The position numbers were made by a program, and so were the translations under genes. DNA of 64,000 bases, from NCBI GenBank assembly GCA_049516835.1, contig JBEKSR010000026.1:1-64000 (forward strand), written 5' to 3'. The notes under the pieces were generated by a model that had not been told where the DNA came from, did not search any database, and saw only the letters and a list, made by a program, of their open reading frames with translations. Positions 19,195 through 27,695 of the stretch are shown here, in pieces. This stretch comes from Fen-178 sp049516835. GTDB taxonomy: Bacteria; Acidobacteriota; Terriglobia; Bryobacterales; Bryobacteraceae. Numbering within the stretch: position 1 is the stretch's first letter; every line of letters starts with the position of its first letter.

Positions 19195-19521
19195 ATGGCA
19201 CACTACCTGTTACAAGTCAGCTACACTGCAGCGGCATGGGCCGCGTTTCTAAAGAAGCCGCAGGATCGCTCCAAGGCCATTCAGGGGGCTATCGAAGAAC
19301 TCGGGGGAAGGCTGGAAGGAATGTGGATGTCCTTCGGCGAATCCGACATCATCGGGGTGGCCCAGATGCCGGATAACATCAGCGCGGCCGCATTCGCTAT
19401 GGCCATCTCCGCCGGCGGTGCATGCCGGTCGGTGAAAACTACTCCGCTCATGACTATGGAAGAAGGCCAGGCGGCCATGAAGAAGGCCGCAGCCAGCAAG
19501 TACCGTCCGCCTTCGGCTTAG
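19195..19521 (+). CDS. GYD-domain protein
   Basis: The 108-residue product is a single GYD domain: HYLLQVSYTAAAWAAFLKKP at the start, then a GGRLEGMWMSFGESDIIGVAQMP core in two strands, and a SVKTTPLMTMEEG end. The ferredoxin-like fold of this family is widespread but has no established function. It has a GGGGG-type ribosome binding site and stands alone. Confidence 0.85.
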   Translation: MAHYLLQVSYTAAAWAAFLKKPQDRSKAIQGAIEELGGRLEGMWMSFGESDIIGVAQMPDNISAAAFAMAISAGGACRSVKTTPLMTMEEGQAAMKKAAASKYRPPSA

Positions 19522-19696
19522 CACGCGGTTTCTCAGATTCGCTTACGTAAGCGAAGACCGCTCCCTGACGGTCACGGCTCTGCCCGAAGTGACAATCAGA
19601 GCGTTCCCCTACCTCGCCCGCGATTGCGCCAGGATGAAGGCCGGGCCTGCCCCGCGGCGCGCCACGTGATACAACTGTCTTGAAAGGCAGCGCCTC

Positions 19697-21988
19697 ATGA
19701 AAATTCGTCCTGAAGATGCCCTTGAATACCATTCCTCATCTCCGGCGGGAAAGGTGTCGGTTACCCCGACCAAACCCTGCCAAACGCAGCGCGATCTGAG
19801 CCTTGCCTATACGCCCGGCGTGGCCGTTCCGTGCCTGGAGATCGAGCGCGACGCGAGCCTCGCCTACAAGTACACCGCCAAAGGCAACCTGGTGGCGGTG
19901 GTGAGCAACGGCACGGCGGTGCTGGGCCTGGGCAACATCGGCGCTCTGGCGGGCAAGCCCGTCATGGAAGGGAAGGGAGTTCTGTTCAAGCGCTTTGCCG
20001 ATATCGACGTCTTCGATATCGAGCTTGCCAGCGAGGACCCTAAGGAAATCATTCGCACCTGCCAGTTGCTCGAGCCCACCTTCGGAGGCATCAACCTGGA
20101 GGACATCAAGGCGCCGGAGTGCTTTTATATCGAAGAGGAGTTGCGGAAGACGATGAAGATCCCGGTCTTCCACGACGATCAGCACGGCACTGCCATCATC
20201 TCGGGCGCCGGGTTGCTCAATGCGCTGGAAATCGTAGGCAAGAAGATCGAAGAGGTGAGAGTGGTGTTCAGCGGCGCTGGCGCCGCCGGCATTTCCTGCG
20301 CCGCGCACTATATCAGGCTGGGCGTGCGCCGCGAGAACATCATGATGTGCGATACCAAGGGTGTCATCTACCAAGGCCGGACCGAGGGCATGAACCCTTA
20401 TAAGGCTCGCTTCGCCGCCAAGACCGAGGCCCGCACGCTGGCCGAGGCGCTGGTGGGCGCGGACGTCTTCTTCGGACTTTCCACCGCCAATTGCCTCACC
20501 CCGGAGATGATCCTCACCATGGCGCCGGACCCCGTCATCTTCGCGATGGCCAACCCGGACCCCGAAATCGCATACGATGTCGCGGTGGCCACGCGCCCCG
20601 ATGCCATCGTGGCCACGGGCCGCTCCGATTACCCCAACCAGGTGAACAACGTGCTGGGGTTCCCGTTCATTTTCCGCGGCGCGCTGGACGTGCGCGCCAC
20701 CACCATCAACGATGAAATGAAGCTCGCCGCCACCCGCGCACTGGCTTCCCTGGCCAAGGAAGACGTGCCCGATTCCGTGCTGCGGGCCTACGATGTGGAG
20801 CGCCTCGATTTCGGGCGCCAGTACATCATCCCCAAACCCTTCGACCCGCGCGTGCTCATTTGGGAAGCCTCCGCGGTGGCGCAGGCCGCCATGGATACCG
20901 GCGTGGCGCAGGTGCCCGTCGAGATCGGCGAGTACCGCGAAGCGCTCGAGCGCCGCCTCGGCAAGGCCTACGGGGTGGTGCGCAGTATGATCAACAAGGC
21001 GCAGAAGCAGCCCAAGCGCATCGTTTTCACCGAAGGCGAAGAGGGCAAGATTCTGCGCGCCTGCCAGATCCTGCTCGACGAGAAGATCGCCCTCCCCGTC
21101 CTGCTCGGCAGCGAAGACAAGATCCGCGCCAAGGTGGCCGAGATGCATCTGCACGTGGACGGCGCGCAGATCGTCGAGCCGGCGAAATTCCCGCGGCTCG
21201 AGGAGTACACCGAAGAATTCTTCAGCCTGCGGCAGCGCAAAGGCGTGACCCGCACCGAGGCCGGGCAGCTCATTCTCAACCCCGTGACCTTCGGCAGCGT
21301 GATGGTGCGGCTCAACGACGCCGATGCCCTCATCGGCGGCCTCACCACCCACTATCCCGACACCATACGGCCGGCGCTCCAGGTAATCGAGGTGCGCCCC
21401 GAGCTGCGGATAGTGGCTGGCGTCTACGTGCTCATCACGCCCAAAGGCGACCTCTATTTCCTGGCCGATGCCACGGTCAACATCGAGCCGACTTCCGAAG
21501 ACTTGGCCGAAATCGCCATCATGGCCGCGGAAAAGGCGCGCCGCTTCAACCAGGAGCCGCGCGTGGCCATGTTATCCTTCTCGAATTTCGGCAGCACCCG
21601 CCATCCGCTGGCCGACAAGGTCCGGCGCGCCGTGAACCTGGTGCGGCAGCGCGCCCCCGGCCTCATGATCGACGGCGAAATGCAGGCCGATACCGCGGTG
21701 GTCCCGCAGATCATCGAGGAGACATACCCGTTCAGCACGCTCAAGGGCGGCGCCAACGTGCTGATCTTCCCCAGCATGGAGGCCGGTAACATCGCCTACA
21801 AGCTGCTGCAACGCATCGGCGGCGCCGAGTGCATCGGACCGCTGCTCACCGGCCTTTCGAAACCGGTGCACGTGTTGCAGCGCGGCTCGGAAGTCAACGA
21901 CATTGTGCACGTGGCGGCCGTGGCCGTGGTAGACGCGCAGGAAGTCGGCAAACCCGACCGCACGCTCAGCGCCGCCGTGCGCCGTTAG
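19697..21988 (+). CDS. maeB: NADP-dependent malic enzyme (malic + phosphotransacetylase-like)
   Basis: The 763-residue protein oxidatively decarboxylates malate to pyruvate, supplying NADPH. Residues 1-165 are the malic N-domain (LSLAYTPGVAVPCLEI), residues 170-410 the NAD(P)-binding domain (VVFSGAGAAGISCA, ANPDPEI, TGRSDYPNQVNN), and residues 430-755 a phosphotransacetylase-like domain that in MaeB is regulatory and usually inactive as a transferase (FTEGEEGKILRA, NFGSTRHPLADKV). Length and domain order match MaeB of proteobacteria. It is not obviously in an operon; the alginate-lyase-like gene begins 14 bases after its stop. Confidence 0.95.
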   Translation: MKIRPEDALEYHSSSPAGKVSVTPTKPCQTQRDLSLAYTPGVAVPCLEIERDASLAYKYTAKGNLVAVVSNGTAVLGLGNIGALAGKPVMEGKGVLFKRFADIDVFDIELASEDPKEIIRTCQLLEPTFGGINLEDIKAPECFYIEEELRKTMKIPVFHDDQHGTAIISGAGLLNALEIVGKKIEEVRVVFSGAGAAGISCAAHYIRLGVRRENIMMCDTKGVIYQGRTEGMNPYKARFAAKTEARTLAEALVGADVFFGLSTANCLTPEMILTMAPDPVIFAMANPDPEIAYDVAVATRPDAIVATGRSDYPNQVNNVLGFPFIFRGALDVRATTINDEMKLAATRALASLAKEDVPDSVLRAYDVERLDFGRQYIIPKPFDPRVLIWEASAVAQAAMDTGVAQVPVEIGEYREALERRLGKAYGVVRSMINKAQKQPKRIVFTEGEEGKILRACQILLDEKIALPVLLGSEDKIRAKVAEMHLHVDGAQIVEPAKFPRLEEYTEEFFSLRQRKGVTRTEAGQLILNPVTFGSVMVRLNDADALIGGLTTHYPDTIRPALQVIEVRPELRIVAGVYVLITPKGDLYFLADATVNIEPTSEDLAEIAIMAAEKARRFNQEPRVAMLSFSNFGSTRHPLADKVRRAVNLVRQRAPGLMIDGEMQADTAVVPQIIEETYPFSTLKGGANVLIFPSMEAGNIAYKLLQRIGGAECIGPLLTGLSKPVHVLQRGSEVNDIVHVAAVAVVDAQEVGKPDRTLSAAVRR

Positions 21989-22002
21989 GCTCGGAGCGGG
22001 CC

Positions 22003-23151
22003 ATGCATCGCCGGAATTTCCTCCAGGCCGCTATTGCCCTGGCCGCCGCGCCCGCCGGCCGCGCCGCCGAAAAGTTCGATCTCGCCGCCATCGAACGCCC
22101 CCGCGTGCTGAAAGCCGCGGACCGCTACCTCGCCGAACAGCCGGTCACCGTGACCGCCTCGAACTCCCCGCGCAGCGCCGGCGGCCGGCACGATTTCTTC
22201 TCCGAAGCCGACTACTGGTGGCCCGACCCACAGAACCGCGGCGGCCCCTACATCCAGCGCGACGGCATGAGCAACCCGGACAATTTCCTCGGGCACCGCC
22301 GCGCCATGATCCGGCTGAGCCTCATCGTGCCCGCGCTGGGGGCGGCCTACAAGATCACGCGCCAGCGCAAGTATGCGGACCATGCGGCCCGGCACCTGCG
22401 CGCGTGGTTTGTCGAGGGCGGAACCCGCATGAATCCCAACCTCGAATACGCGCAGGCCATCCGGGGCCGTTTCACGGGGCGGGGGACTGGGATCATCGAT
22501 ACGCTCCACCTGGTGGAAGTCGCGCGCGCCGCGGGGCAGCTCGGCCTGGCGCCGCCCGACCTGGCGGGCGTGAGGCAATGGTTCGCGTCCTATCTGGAGT
22601 GGATGACCACGCACGCCTACGGCATCGCCGAGCGCGACGCCAGGAACAACCACGGCACGTGTTGGGTGGCGCAGGTGGCCGCCTTTGCCCAGTTCACCGG
22701 CAACGCGGACCTCACGGCTTACTGCCGCAACCGGTTCCAGACCGTGCTCATTCCCAACCAGGAGGCGCCCGACGGCAGCTTCCCCTTGGAACTGGCCCGC
22801 ACCAAGCCCTACGGCTATTCCTTGTTCAACCTGGACGCTTTCGCGATTGCCGCCCAGACCCTCACGTCCAAAGACCAGAACCTATGGACGTGGAAGCTGC
22901 CCGACGGCCGGGGAATGGCCAAAGCCATGGCCTACATGTATCCGTACATGCTGGACAAAAAGAAGTGGCCCAAGCCGCCCGACGTCATGTATGACAAAGA
23001 GTGGCCTGTTCGCCAGCCGTGCCTGTTGTTCGCCGGGCTGGCGCTGGGCAAGCCCGAGTATCTCGCGCTATGGCGCAAGCTCAACGCCGACCCCACCGTC
23101 GAGGAAGTAATACGCAACTTTCCCGTGCGCCAGCCGCTGCTTTGGACTTGA
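22003..23151 (+). CDS. Secreted alginate-lyase-like protein
   Basis: The 382-residue product starts MHRRNFLQAAIALAAAPAGRAAE, a twin-Arg-like signal. The (alpha/alpha) toroid that follows shows YWWPDP, HRRAMIRLSLI, YADHAARHLRAWF and the family motif DARNNHGTCW, matching the alginate lyase superfamily (PF05426, PL5-like). The His and Asn of NNHGT are the usual catalytic positions. GGAG lies seven bases upstream of the chosen ATG. The true polysaccharide substrate need not be alginate. Confidence 0.8.
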   Translation: MHRRNFLQAAIALAAAPAGRAAEKFDLAAIERPRVLKAADRYLAEQPVTVTASNSPRSAGGRHDFFSEADYWWPDPQNRGGPYIQRDGMSNPDNFLGHRRAMIRLSLIVPALGAAYKITRQRKYADHAARHLRAWFVEGGTRMNPNLEYAQAIRGRFTGRGTGIIDTLHLVEVARAAGQLGLAPPDLAGVRQWFASYLEWMTTHAYGIAERDARNNHGTCWVAQVAAFAQFTGNADLTAYCRNRFQTVLIPNQEAPDGSFPLELARTKPYGYSLFNLDAFAIAAQTLTSKDQNLWTWKLPDGRGMAKAMAYMYPYMLDKKKWPKPPDVMYDKEWPVRQPCLLFAGLALGKPEYLALWRKLNADPTVEEVIRNFPVRQPLLWT

Positions 23152-23183
23152 CACCAACCAGTTTGTAGTGCAAACTAGTTGGT
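23148..23183 (+). promoter_or_regulatory. Promoter with a 31-base imperfect palindrome
   Basis: A perfect -35 TTGACA (23148-23153) runs into the inverted repeat ACCAACCAGTTTG-tagtg-CAAACTAGTTGGT (23153-23183; 12 of 13 arm positions pair). The start codon of the membrane-protein gene is three bases further on, so a protein on this site would block both promoter and translation start. The MarR-like protein encoded by the second gene is the obvious candidate. Confidence 0.7.
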
Positions 23184-23185
23184 AT

Positions 23186-23830
23186 ATGGATCAGATCGAA
23201 AGTCTCTTGAATCGGCCCAAGGCTTACTACAACATCGACGGTGTGGGCGAGCTGGCTGGGGGCTTTATGTGCCTGGGCTGTGGGCTGCTCATGTGGTTGC
23301 AGGCGCATGCGCCCAAGGATTCCGTCTGGCATGGGATGCCCGCGTTCATTATCTATGTCGGGCTGATGTGCTTGATCCTCCACTACGGGCCCCAGGCGAT
23401 CAAGAAGCACATTACCTATCCGCGCACAGGGTTCGTCCAGTACCGTGCGCGCGACGCGCGTTGGCGTCCGGCGATCCTTGGGGCTGTCGCTGGGGCGGCG
23501 ACGACCGTTGGCTTGGCCGTCGCGCTTCGGCGGCACTGGAATATGGCGACGCCCGCCTCTCTCATCGGCCTCCTGTTCGCGGCGACCTATGCCTACGGAT
23601 TTGCCAGGACCGTTCGCTGGAAATTGGCGGTAGCCGGGGTTGTGGCGCTCGGCTCGGTCGCGATTGCCATGCTTCCGCCGGATCTGGTTGGCGCGCTGGC
23701 GAACCACTCATGGGCGGGCGCATTCATGCTTATCATGACGCTTTACGGCGCCGTGCTATCGATCTCGGGCGGCATCAGCTTCTGGCTCTACCTTCGCCAC
23801 ACCGAAGCTCCAGCGCAGGAGGCGCAGTGA
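23186..23830 (+). CDS. Multi-spanning membrane protein of unknown function
   Basis: The 214-residue product has about six hydrophobic segments (around LAGGFMCLGCGLLMWLQ, FIIYVGLMCLIL, ILGAVAGAATTVGLAVAL, a central LIGLLFAATYAYGFA, LAVAGVVALGSVAIAML and FMLIMTLYGAVLSISGGISFW). The last hydrophobic region precedes a hydrophilic tail. The family is not recognised. The next gene, a winged-helix regulator, starts within its stop codon (GTGA), so the two are translationally coupled and probably regulated together. Confidence 0.75.
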   Translation: MDQIESLLNRPKAYYNIDGVGELAGGFMCLGCGLLMWLQAHAPKDSVWHGMPAFIIYVGLMCLILHYGPQAIKKHITYPRTGFVQYRARDARWRPAILGAVAGAATTVGLAVALRRHWNMATPASLIGLLFAATYAYGFARTVRWKLAVAGVVALGSVAIAMLPPDLVGALANHSWAGAFMLIMTLYGAVLSISGGISFWLYLRHTEAPAQEAQ

Positions 23831-24123
23831 ACCGGCAAATCCAGACCATTGCGGAACTCGACCGTGTGATTCACGAACCGGGGCGGCTCATGCTGGTCGC
23901 CCTTTTGTTCGCCGTCGACAGATCCGACTTCCTGTATCTGCAACATGAAACCGGTATGAACAAGGGCACGCTTTCCAGTCATCTGTCGCGCCTGGAGGAG
24001 GCTGGCTACGTCGAGGTGTCGAAGACCTATCGTGGCAAGGTGCCGCAGACGTTGCTGCGTCTCACGGCGGCGGGCCGCAAAGCCTTCGAGCAGTATCGGC
24101 GGAAGCTCAGAGGAGCACTCTAG
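23827..24123 (+). CDS. Winged-helix (MarR/HTH_34-like) regulator
   Basis: The 98-residue product is a single winged-helix DNA-binding domain: RLMLVALLFAVDRSDFLYL, then NKGTLSSHLSRLEEAGYVEV as recognition region, then a wing and LRLTAAGRKAFEQYRRKL. This matches the PF13601 class that usually controls an adjacent membrane protein gene. The start is a GTG in the preceding stop, with GGAGG six bases before. It likely binds the palindrome at 23153-23183. Confidence 0.85.
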   Translation: MNRQIQTIAELDRVIHEPGRLMLVALLFAVDRSDFLYLQHETGMNKGTLSSHLSRLEEAGYVEVSKTYRGKVPQTLLRLTAAGRKAFEQYRRKLRGAL

Positions 24124-24131
24124 ATGCTCGC

Positions 24132-24593
24132 TTACTCGTTCCAGTTCTTGCCCTTGAAGATGCCGTTCATCATCTGAAACAGTATTTGGGCGCTCGACTG
24201 CTGCTGCTTGTCGAGTTCCTTATAGATCTTGACGAAGGCTCTCATTTCGACGCCGGCCATCTGAGACTCTATGTCGGCTTGGCTCTTCACCAGCTTGTCG
24301 ATTTCGTCCTGGCTCTTGCCGGCTGAAACAGCCTCGCCGATGGCTTGGCGGCTCTTGACCGCCTCGTCGCGCAGCGGCGCGGCTTCCTTCTGGCCCTCGT
24401 CGAGGACGGTTTTGACCAGCTTCTTCTGGTCCTTGTTGAGCTTGAGGTCGTCGGTGAGAATCGCCAGCTTATCGGGCGAGCTGTTCATCGGCATAACGGG
24501 ACCACCCGCTCCGCCGCCCCTTCCACCACCACCGCGCTGAGCGGAAGCCAGAGTGGCGGCCAGAATGCCGGCCAGTAAGAATCTGAAAAACAT
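24132..24593 (-). CDS. Periplasmic Spy/CpxP-like protein, Gly-rich
   Basis: The 153-residue product has a signal peptide (FFRFLLAGILAATLASAQ), a Gly-rich linker (RGGGGRGGGAGG), then a long alpha-helical domain with DDLKLNKDQKKLVKTVLDEGQ and an AFVKIYKELDKQQQ segment. This resembles the LTXXQ/Spy chaperone fold that senses envelope stress or metals, but the exact LTxxQ motif is replaced by LNKDQ. It lies 10 bases downstream of a clear paralogue (24604-25116), so the two are a tandem duplication. Confidence 0.65.
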   Translation of the reverse strand: MFFRFLLAGILAATLASAQRGGGGRGGGAGGPVMPMNSSPDKLAILTDDLKLNKDQKKLVKTVLDEGQKEAAPLRDEAVKSRQAIGEAVSAGKSQDEIDKLVKSQADIESQMAGVEMRAFVKIYKELDKQQQSSAQILFQMMNGIFKGKNWNE

Positions 24594-24603
24594 GGGAGAT
24601 CCT

Positions 24604-25116
24604 TTAGTTCCTTCCTCTTCTTCCGCCGCCGCCGGCGGGCGTATTGAACAGCGCGGCCATCAGCTCAAATGCCGACGCGGCCTTGCCCTGTTGATTGGGT
24701 TTGAGCGTCGCACAGACCTTGGCGAAGGCCTTGGTCTCAACGCCGGTCACCTGGGCGGCCAGGGAGGCATAGGTGTCCATGGTCTTCTTGAGATCGTCCG
24801 CGCTCGCGCCGCTCATGATCGCGTTCACAATCGCCACCCTTCCCTGCGTCAACTGCTGGCGCAGTGGCGCGGATTCTTTCATGGCGTCGGCCAAAACCGT
24901 CTGGGCTTCGGCCTTCTGGTCCTTGTTGAGCTTGAGGCGTTCGGCGAAGATATCGAACGGGGTCTGGCGCTCGATGCGCGGCATTGCGCCCATGTCGTCT
25001 CCCGGGCCGTTTCTCGGGCCGATGTCGCGGGTATCTAAGGTTCCCATGCCGCCGCCACCCTGAGCGAACGCCAGAGCGGTGGCCATCATCGTGGTTAGCA
25101 ACAGTCTGATGAACAT
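24604..25116 (-). CDS. Periplasmic Spy/CpxP-like protein, paralogue
   Basis: The 170-residue product starts at an ATG after GGAGG with a signal peptide (FIRLLLTTMMATALAFAQ), a GGGGMG linker and a helical domain sharing RLKLNKDQKAEAQTVLADAMKESAPLRQQ-like sequence with the next gene (LNKDQK and APLR blocks align). A basic GGGGRRGRN tail is unusual. The pair probably acts in the periplasm, but no ligand is evident. Confidence 0.65.
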   Translation of the reverse strand: MFIRLLLTTMMATALAFAQGGGGMGTLDTRDIGPRNGPGDDMGAMPRIERQTPFDIFAERLKLNKDQKAEAQTVLADAMKESAPLRQQLTQGRVAIVNAIMSGASADDLKKTMDTYASLAAQVTGVETKAFAKVCATLKPNQQGKAASAFELMAALFNTPAGGGGRRGRN

Positions 25117-25220
25117 GAAACCTCCATGGTTTACTCGATTAAAGCACGAATCGGCGGGGAATGGCGGAGGCCGGCAATGCGGAGTGGCCGTTGGGCGTCG
25201 CTTGCACGTAGAATAGAAAA

Positions 25221-25808
25221 ATGAAGGTTCTTGCCCTGGCACTCGCCGCCCTGTTGCCCTGCCTGGCGGCTTCTTCGGACGCCGATTCGGGCAAGTCGAT
25301 GGGCAGCCCCAGCGCTCCCATCCGGATCGAGGTTTTCAGCGACTTCGAATGCCCCGCCTGCAAGGGACTGCACGAGCAGATCCTGCCTTTGGTCTTCAAG
25401 GATTACGTGATACCTGGCAAGGTATACCTGGTGAGCCGCGAGTACCCGCTTCCCATGCATCAGTATTCGCGCGAGGCCGCCAACTACGCCACCGCGGCCG
25501 CGCGCATCGGCAAGTATGAACAGGTGGCCAACGCGCTATTTCTGAACCAGGCAGCCTGGGAGGTGAGCGGCAAGGTGTGGGACACGGTGGCCAACGTCTT
25601 GACGCCGGCGGAAGCCAAGAAGGTGCAATCGCTGGCGAAGGACGCCTCTGTTTTGAGCGCGGTGGAGCGCGACGTGGACGCGGGGAAGGCGGCGGCCATC
25701 AACCAGACTCCCACCATGATCGTCACGCGCGACACGAGACGATTTCCGGTTGCCGGCGCGGTCAACTACAATCTCTTGAGGTCCCTGCTCGATGGTCTCC
25801 TCAAGTAG
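25221..25808 (+). CDS. DsbA/DsbG-like thiol oxidoreductase
   Basis: The 195-residue product has a signal peptide (KVLALALAALLPCLA) and a thioredoxin_4-type fold with the active site Cys44-Pro-Ala-Cys47 in FSDFECPACKGLHEQ and the cis-Pro loop NQTPTMIV. It should form or shuffle disulfides outside the membrane. The following MauE-like gene overlaps its end by 17 bases; MauE-type proteins are often electron partners of periplasmic thiol enzymes, so the pair probably works together. Confidence 0.85.
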   Translation: MKVLALALAALLPCLAASSDADSGKSMGSPSAPIRIEVFSDFECPACKGLHEQILPLVFKDYVIPGKVYLVSREYPLPMHQYSREAANYATAAARIGKYEQVANALFLNQAAWEVSGKVWDTVANVLTPAEAKKVQSLAKDASVLSAVERDVDAGKAAAINQTPTMIVTRDTRRFPVAGAVNYNLLRSLLDGLLK

Positions 25809-26232
25809 AGTTTTCCGGACGGTGGTGCTGGCGCTGCGGGTGGCGTTGGGCGCGGTGTTCGTCTACGCGGCGTGGACCAAGCTGCGGCAGCCGTGGGAGC
25901 TGTTTGCGATGTCGATCGACGCCTACAAAGTGCTGCCCTATTGGGCCGTACTGGCGGTGGCGCGCGCGCTGCCATGGGCCGAAATGCTGATCGGCCTGGC
26001 GCTCATGGCGGGGCGCTGGCTGCGAGTCTCGGCGGGCGCGGCTTCGCTGCTGCTGCTGATGTTCTTCGCACTGATGGTCAGGGCGTACGTCAAGGGCATG
26101 CAGATCGACTGCGGCTGTTTCGGCCTTGGGGAGGCGATCTCGGCCCGCACGCTGGCCCGCGATGGAGCGCTGCTGGCGGGCTGCCTGTTTCTGACCTGGA
26201 CGAGCTTCCGCGGCCGCTGGAAAGCGGCGTGA
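25792..26232 (+). CDS. DoxX/MauE-like membrane protein
   Basis: The 146-residue product has four hydrophobic segments (VVLALRVALGAVFVYAAW, YWAVLAVARALPWAEMLIG, GAASLLLLMFFALMV and ALLAGCLFLTW) and the conserved IDCGCFG motif between the last two. This is the MauE/DoxX family, membrane proteins tied to disulfide redox or heme/quinone electron transfer. It overlaps both neighbours (17 bases before, 4 bases after), so it is firmly in the DsbA-like operon. Confidence 0.82.
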   Translation: MVSSSRVFRTVVLALRVALGAVFVYAAWTKLRQPWELFAMSIDAYKVLPYWAVLAVARALPWAEMLIGLALMAGRWLRVSAGAASLLLLMFFALMVRAYVKGMQIDCGCFGLGEAISARTLARDGALLAGCLFLTWTSFRGRWKAA

Positions 26233-27053
26233 AAGACGCTCTCCAAAGAGAGCTGGAGTATCACGAGAAGCTGTATTCGGGCTTCGCCCAAGCGCACTTC
26301 GCGCGGCCGGCGGTGAGGGCGCTGCGCCAGCACATGGTGGAGCGCATCCTGCGGATGACCGGCGCGGGCGCGCGCTCCCGCGTGCTGAGCCTGGGATGCG
26401 GAATCGGCGATACGGAACTGCTGCTGGCCCCGCACGTGGCCGAGGTGGTGGGGGTGGACCTTTCGCCCGCCGCGGTGCGGCAGGCGCGCGCCGATGCCGG
26501 CCGCCTGAGGATCGCCAATGCGCGCTTCGAAGAAGGAACCACCGCCGAGCCCTTGGCAGGGCGGCATGGCGCCGCTGGCGCAGCGGCCCTGCTCCATTGG
26601 AGCGAGCAACGGTCAGAATCCGTTACCGCGGAGGGCAGCTACGACCTGGTGATGGCGATTTTCTTCTTGCACCACCTGCCGGACCAGGAGCTGGCGGAAT
26701 TGCCGGGCCGGGTGAAAGGCCTGCTGGCGCCGGGCGGCGTATTTTATTCGCTCGATCCCAGTAGCAGGCGGCTTTCCGGCGCCATCGGGCGGCTGCTGTT
26801 TCCCGGGTTGATGAAGCGATACCAGACCTCGGATGAGCGGGAACTCGAGCCGGAGCCGACGGCCGAGTTGTTCCGCGGCGCGGGGTTCGACGCCCGCGTC
26901 ACCATGTACGACTTCGGGTCGTCGCCGCTGGCGGGGTTGCTGCCCGGCTGGCGCGCGGGGTACCGGGCGGCGCGCGCGGTGGACGATTGGCTGCTCCGCG
27001 TGCCGGCACTGCGGAGGCTGGGCAGCAATTTCGAAGTGATGGCGCGGCTATGA
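26229..27053 (+). CDS. SAM-dependent methyltransferase
   Basis: The 274-residue product starts at a GTG overlapping the previous stop. A class I fold is evident: VLSLGCGIGDTELLLAP is the glycine-rich SAM loop, VVGVDLSPAAV the acidic strand end, and YDLVMAIFFLHHLPD the motif IV/post region. The C-terminal third is less conserved. Its presence behind a DsbA/MauE pair is probably transcriptional convenience; the substrate is unknown. Confidence 0.85.
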   Translation: MKDALQRELEYHEKLYSGFAQAHFARPAVRALRQHMVERILRMTGAGARSRVLSLGCGIGDTELLLAPHVAEVVGVDLSPAAVRQARADAGRLRIANARFEEGTTAEPLAGRHGAAGAAALLHWSEQRSESVTAEGSYDLVMAIFFLHHLPDQELAELPGRVKGLLAPGGVFYSLDPSSRRLSGAIGRLLFPGLMKRYQTSDERELEPEPTAELFRGAGFDARVTMYDFGSSPLAGLLPGWRAGYRAARAVDDWLLRVPALRRLGSNFEVMARL

Positions 27054-27058
27054 ACCAG

Positions 27059-27147
27059 GTGGGGCGGGCAATCGTGCCCGCAGCCGGCCTTCCGGCCGGC
27101 TGGACCCGCTGGAAAGCGGGTCCGCAGGCTGAAAGCCTGCCCCACAA
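27059..27147. repeat. Interspersed multi-hairpin repeat, copy A
   Basis: About 89 bases contain nested palindromes (GCCGGCC-TTCC-GGCCGGC and GACCCGCT-GGAA-AGCGGGTC) flanked by GTGGGGC and GCCCCAC. It matches 42827-42917 nearly base for base. It lies just downstream of the methyltransferase gene and convergent to pncA, where it could also work as a transcription end. Confidence 0.85.
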
Positions 27148-27155
27148 TACGCGGA

Positions 27156-27695
27156 TCACAATGGGCAGATTTCCGAAACCGTGGCCAGCGTCCCGCCGCC
27201 GGCTCGGACTTCTTCCAGCGCGCGCGCGGAGTCTTCGGCGGTCAACGCCGCCACTGCGTCCGTCACCAGCGTCACGGGCTTGCCGGTCTTCAACAGGCCG
27301 CGCACGGCGTACAGCACGCAGATCTCGGTGACCACGCCGTAGACCACGTAGCGATCGGCGTTCAGGCGCTCGACCACGCGGACGAGGTCGGGGGACAGGA
27401 AGACATCCACGGTCTGCTTTTCGACGATGATCTGCGACTTACCGTCGAGCAGCGTCGCCTCGGCCTTGCGCTGGCCCCAGGTGCCGGCGACGCAGTGCGG
27501 CGGCCAGACGGAAAACTCGGGATCGTTTTCCGCGTGGGCATCGGTGGTGGAGACCACCGGGATGCCGTGCGCCGCGGCGAAGCGGTTGAGGCGCGCGATG
27601 GCGGGGACGATGCGCTCGGCGTTGGGCACATACAGCGCGCCGGCGGGGTAGAGAAAGTCCAGTTGGGAATCGATGTCGAAAAAAACGGTTTTCAT
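27156..27695 (-). CDS. pncA: Nicotinamidase / isochorismatase-family hydrolase
   Basis: The 179-residue product starts at MKTVFFDIDSQLDF, the usual family opening with the catalytic Asp; a much longer upstream extension is unlikely to be translated. The nucleophilic Cys is in VYGVVTEICVLYAV, and the metal ligands are supplied around TTDAHAENDPEF and PPHCVAGTWG. It overlaps pncB by four bases (ATGA). Nicotinamidase makes nicotinic acid, and the downstream enzyme of the pair joins it to PRPP, so this is an NAD salvage operon. Confidence 0.88.
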   Translation of the reverse strand: MKTVFFDIDSQLDFLYPAGALYVPNAERIVPAIARLNRFAAAHGIPVVSTTDAHAENDPEFSVWPPHCVAGTWGQRKAEATLLDGKSQIIVEKQTVDVFLSPDLVRVVERLNADRYVVYGVVTEICVLYAVRGLLKTGKPVTLVTDAVAALTAEDSARALEEVRAGGGTLATVSEICPL

